A DNA stretch of 5,936 bases from Bacillota bacterium (GTDB taxonomy: Bacteria > Bacillota > Desulfotomaculia > Desulfotomaculales > JAJYZD01), in NCBI GenBank assembly GCA_021800315.1, contig JAJYZD010000232.1:1-5936 (forward strand). The letters are read 5' to 3'. Every line of letters starts with the position of its first letter. Position 1 is the stretch's first letter. Under the pieces are notes generated by a model. It ran no database searches and was not told where the DNA came from. It saw nothing but the letters and a program-made list of their open reading frames with translations. Shown piece by piece: positions 4,253-5,936 of the stretch. A program made the translations under genes and the position numbers.

Positions 4253-5191
4253 ATGGACACCCGGGCTTTGCGCGCACCCATGGAATTTCTCCTGGTCGGA
4301 GCGGCGGTGGAGAGCGGCCTGATGGAAGCGTGGCGGGAAGGAACCGGAAGCGCCACCGGACCGGCCGCCTCCCTGGGCCTGGACCGGCGGGCCGTCTGGA
4401 CGGTGGCCGAGGCCCTTACCACCCTGGGCTACCTGGAGCGGGAGGGGGAAGAAGGCTACCGGCTTTCCGCCGCCGCCCGGGAAGTGTTCTACCGCCCGGA
4501 AAGCGACCGTTACGAAGGACTGGCCTTCATGCACCAGTACGAGATATGTAAAGGCTGGGTCCAACTGCCGGCGGTGCTGCGTTCCGGCCGGCCGGCGCCC
4601 AGGGAACGCAATGCCGCCACCAACAGCTACTTCATGCAGGCCATGACCCGGAGCAGCAAGGGGAAAACCGGGGAAATAGCCGGGCACTGCCTGGCCGGCC
4701 TGAAACCGGGGGCCCGGGTACTGGACGTAGGCGGAGGACCGCTCAATTTCGCCCGCGCTTTTGCCGCCCTGGGCGCCGCCGTAGTGGTGCTGGACCTGCC
4801 CGGCATTGTGGCGGTCATGAGCCCTGCCTTAGCCCCGGAAGAGAATATCCGCATGAAGGCGGGGGACTTCACGGAAGGCCTGCCGCCCGGGCCCTTCGAC
4901 CTGGTCTTCCTGAGCAGCGTGACCCATATCTACGGGGAAGCCGAAAACCGGCTCCTGTTCCGGCGCGCAGCCGGGGTGCTGGCGCCGGGCGGCCGGATAG
5001 CCGTAGCCGACTTCGTACGGGGCGCCAACCCTTACGCCGCCCTGTTCGCGGTCAATATGCTGGTCAACACCGGGACCGGCGGCACCTGGACCCGGGCGGA
5101 ATATGCCGCCTGGCTGGCCGGGGCCGGCTTTGTGGACACCGCGATGGCCGACGTGAACGGACGCCAGTTGATCACCGCGGTCCGGGCCTGA
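4253..5191 (+). CDS. SAM-dependent O-methyltransferase-type enzyme
   Basis: This encodes a 312-residue protein of the plant-type/antibiotic O-methyltransferase class (PF00891-like), which transfers a methyl group from S-adenosylmethionine to a small acceptor. Residues 1-80 form the N-terminal winged-helix dimerisation domain (PMEFLLVGAAVESGLMEAW, then T-T-L-G-Y-L-E-R, then Y-R-L-S). The Rossmann domain starts near 150. Motif I is V-L-D-V-G-G-G (156-162), V-V-V-L-D-L-P (177-183) binds the ribose, and A-G-D-F (203-206) binds adenine. F-D-L-V-F-L-S-S-V-T-H (215-225) and L-A-P-G-G-R-I-A-V-A-D-F (243-254) complete the fold. His225 is a candidate general base. The start at 4253 follows GAGGAG (4236-4241). 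It lies 137 bp after the DUF169 gene with no terminator or promoter seen between, so it probably belongs to the same MarR-controlled unit. The acceptor cannot be told from sequence. Confidence 0.88.
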   Translation: MDTRALRAPMEFLLVGAAVESGLMEAWREGTGSATGPAASLGLDRRAVWTVAEALTTLGYLEREGEEGYRLSAAAREVFYRPESDRYEGLAFMHQYEICKGWVQLPAVLRSGRPAPRERNAATNSYFMQAMTRSSKGKTGEIAGHCLAGLKPGARVLDVGGGPLNFARAFAALGAAVVVLDLPGIVAVMSPALAPEENIRMKAGDFTEGLPPGPFDLVFLSSVTHIYGEAENRLLFRRAAGVLAPGGRIAVADFVRGANPYAALFAVNMLVNTGTGGTWTRAEYAAWLAGAGFVDTAMADVNGRQLITAVRA

Positions 5192-5272
5192 GGATCGATC
5201 CGTCGTTCCGGCGTTAAGGAAACCCGCGGCCTGGAGGCCGGCACCCGCCGGAATTCCCTTCCCTGCCGCGGG

Positions 5273-5296
5273 CCCGCCGACGGTGGGTAAGATTTT
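5273..5296 (+). terminator. Weak intrinsic terminator candidate after the methyltransferase gene
   Basis: CCCGCC (5273-5278) pairs with GGTGGG (5282-5287) around a 3-nt loop, followed by TAAGATTTT. Just before it, CCCGCGGC (5223-5230) can pair with GCCGCGGG (5265-5272), giving a larger structured 3' end. The T-run is short, so efficiency is uncertain. Confidence 0.38.
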
Positions 5297-5359
5297 GACA
5301 CCGGCGCCTGCCGTTGGATGTGAACAACGGGACAACCCTCCCACGACCCCCCCGCCCGC

Positions 5360-5389
5360 TTGCCACAGTGAACTCCGCCTTTGTATAAT
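5360..5389 (+). promoter_or_regulatory. Promoter for prfC
   Basis: TTGCCA (5360-5365, five of six consensus bases) and a perfect TATAAT (5384-5389) are separated by 18 bp. Transcription should start near 5396, giving a leader of about 190 nt before prfC. No other good promoter is seen in this gap. Confidence 0.65.
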
Positions 5390-5395
5390 GAACTG

Positions 5396-5587
5396 GAAGC
5401 GCCGCTCCTCCCACGGGTGCGGGAGCGGCAGTCCGAAGCTTCGCCGCGGGGATCTCCATGCGGATCATGGCCCGACGGCAATCAGTCCGGGGGAAGGAAC
5501 GACCGCCTCCGGAAGAGCGGGCAACCGGTCCCCGGTGCCGCCGGTTTTAGCCGTTAATCCGCGGTAAAGCGCCATGACGGGAGGAAC
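5396..5587 (+). promoter_or_regulatory. Long structured leader of prfC
   Basis: The untranslated leader starts almost at once with a hairpin of eight perfect pairs (GCCGCTCC 5401-5408 with GGAGCGGC 5422-5429). Near its end, AACCGG (5523-5528) pairs with CCGGTT (5541-5546), and the 3' arm runs into TTTT, a terminator-like shape about 40 nt before the gene. I recognise no riboswitch class or T-box (no specifier or T-box consensus was seen). Regulation by attenuation is an inference from structure. Confidence 0.4.
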
Positions 5588-5936
5588 TTGATCATTCAAC
5601 AAACCGCAAAGGATCAATTCGATAAACTGGGCTTCGAAGTATCACGCCGGCGAACCTTGGCCATTATTTCCCACCCTGACGCCGGTAAGACCACTTTGAC
5701 GGAGAAGCTGCTGCTCTATGCCGGCGCCGTCGACCTGGCCGGAGCCGTCCGGGCCCGCAAAAACCAGCGCCACGCCACTTCCGACTGGATGGAAATGGAG
5801 CAGCAGCGTGGTATCTCCATAACCACCGCCGCCCTTCAGTTCGACTGCCGGGGATACAGGATAAACCTTCTGGACACCCCCGGACACCAGGATTTCAGCG
5901 AAGATACCTACAGAACGCTCATGGTAACGGACAGTG
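5588..5936 (+). CDS. prfC: Peptide chain release factor 3 (partial, runs off the right edge)
   Basis: The first 116 codons encode the GTPase domain of RF3, which recycles RF1/RF2 from the ribosome after peptide release. The family opening R-R-R-T-L-A-I-I-S-H-P-D-A-G-K-T-T-L (20-37) contains the P-loop. S-D-W-M-E-M-E-Q-Q-R-G-I-S-I-T-T follows with switch I, and then L-L-D-T-P-G-H-Q-D-F-S-E-D-T-Y-R-T-L with the G3 motif. The block S-D-W-M-E-M-E separates RF3 from EF-G. A full protein has about 525-535 residues, so some 78% is outside the window. The frame is closed upstream by TAA at 5555 and holds no ATG or GTG before the P-loop. The only usual start is TTG 5588, just 3 nt after GGAGG (5580-5584). 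ATC 5591 and ATT 5594 have better spacing. Confidence 0.93.
   Translation, partial: MIIQQTAKDQFDKLGFEVSRRRTLAIISHPDAGKTTLTEKLLLYAGAVDLAGAVRARKNQRHATSDWMEMEQQRGISITTAALQFDCRGYRINLLDTPGHQDFSEDTYRTLMVTDS

Noticed and set aside
4051..4551. Plus-strand frame bridging the DUF169 and methyltransferase genes
   Set aside because: It overlaps both genes in another frame, is dominated by G, R and P, and shows no family resemblance.
5396..5587. T-box or known riboswitch in the prfC leader
   Set aside because: No T-box consensus, specifier loop or aptamer core of a class I know could be found. Only simple hairpins are visible.
5642..5887. Minus-strand frame within prfC
   Set aside because: It is antisense to the highly conserved GTPase motifs of RF3 and has no features of its own.

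Overview
The window looks like chromosomal DNA from a fairly GC-rich anaerobic Firmicute, perhaps a Peptococcaceae- or Moorella-like clostridium. This is an inference. It rests on strong SD sequences, a near-perfect sigma-A type promoter, GTG/TTG starts, a DUF169 gene and the mix of mobile remnants. No sequence search was possible.

The left part (1 to about 1160) is a graveyard of mobile elements. It opens with what looks like the right end of an IS200/IS605-type element. That abuts a 5'-truncated PIN-domain (VapC-like) toxin and an intact small partner gene. Directly after the partner comes a structured RNA region of about 380 nt that I read as the HEARO/omega RNA of an IscB element. It leads into a start codon and only ten IscB-like codons (MVYVLDAHKY) before iscB is cut off. 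The cut coincides with an array of six 23-bp tandem repeats, possibly the end of another insertion sequence. A perfect 20-bp inverted repeat closes this part.

The middle (1169-2625) holds a minus-strand gene for an alanine-rich coiled-coil protein. Its upstream region carries a palindrome and TGTAAAC repeats that look like an operator. On the other side of that operator lie two very short overlapping plus-strand ORFs of doubtful reality. After them comes a decayed major facilitator superfamily transporter (start lost, frameshifted, middle deleted), followed by a strong GC-rich hairpin.

The right part (2626-5191) is a healthy three-gene unit on the plus strand: a MarR-family regulator, a DUF169 protein and an O-methyltransferase-type SAM enzyme. 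A consensus promoter (TTGACA, 17 bp, TATAAT) with a perfect 12-bp palindrome touching the -10 box precedes it, which suggests MarR autoregulation of the set. The last 750 bases hold a weak terminator candidate, a promoter, a long structured leader and the start of prfC (peptide chain release factor 3), which runs off the window and appears to lack an ATG/GTG start.

The most notable item is the orphan omega-RNA-like locus with its ten-codon iscB stub. Next come the MarR/DUF169/methyltransferase unit and the prfC leader with its unusual start.
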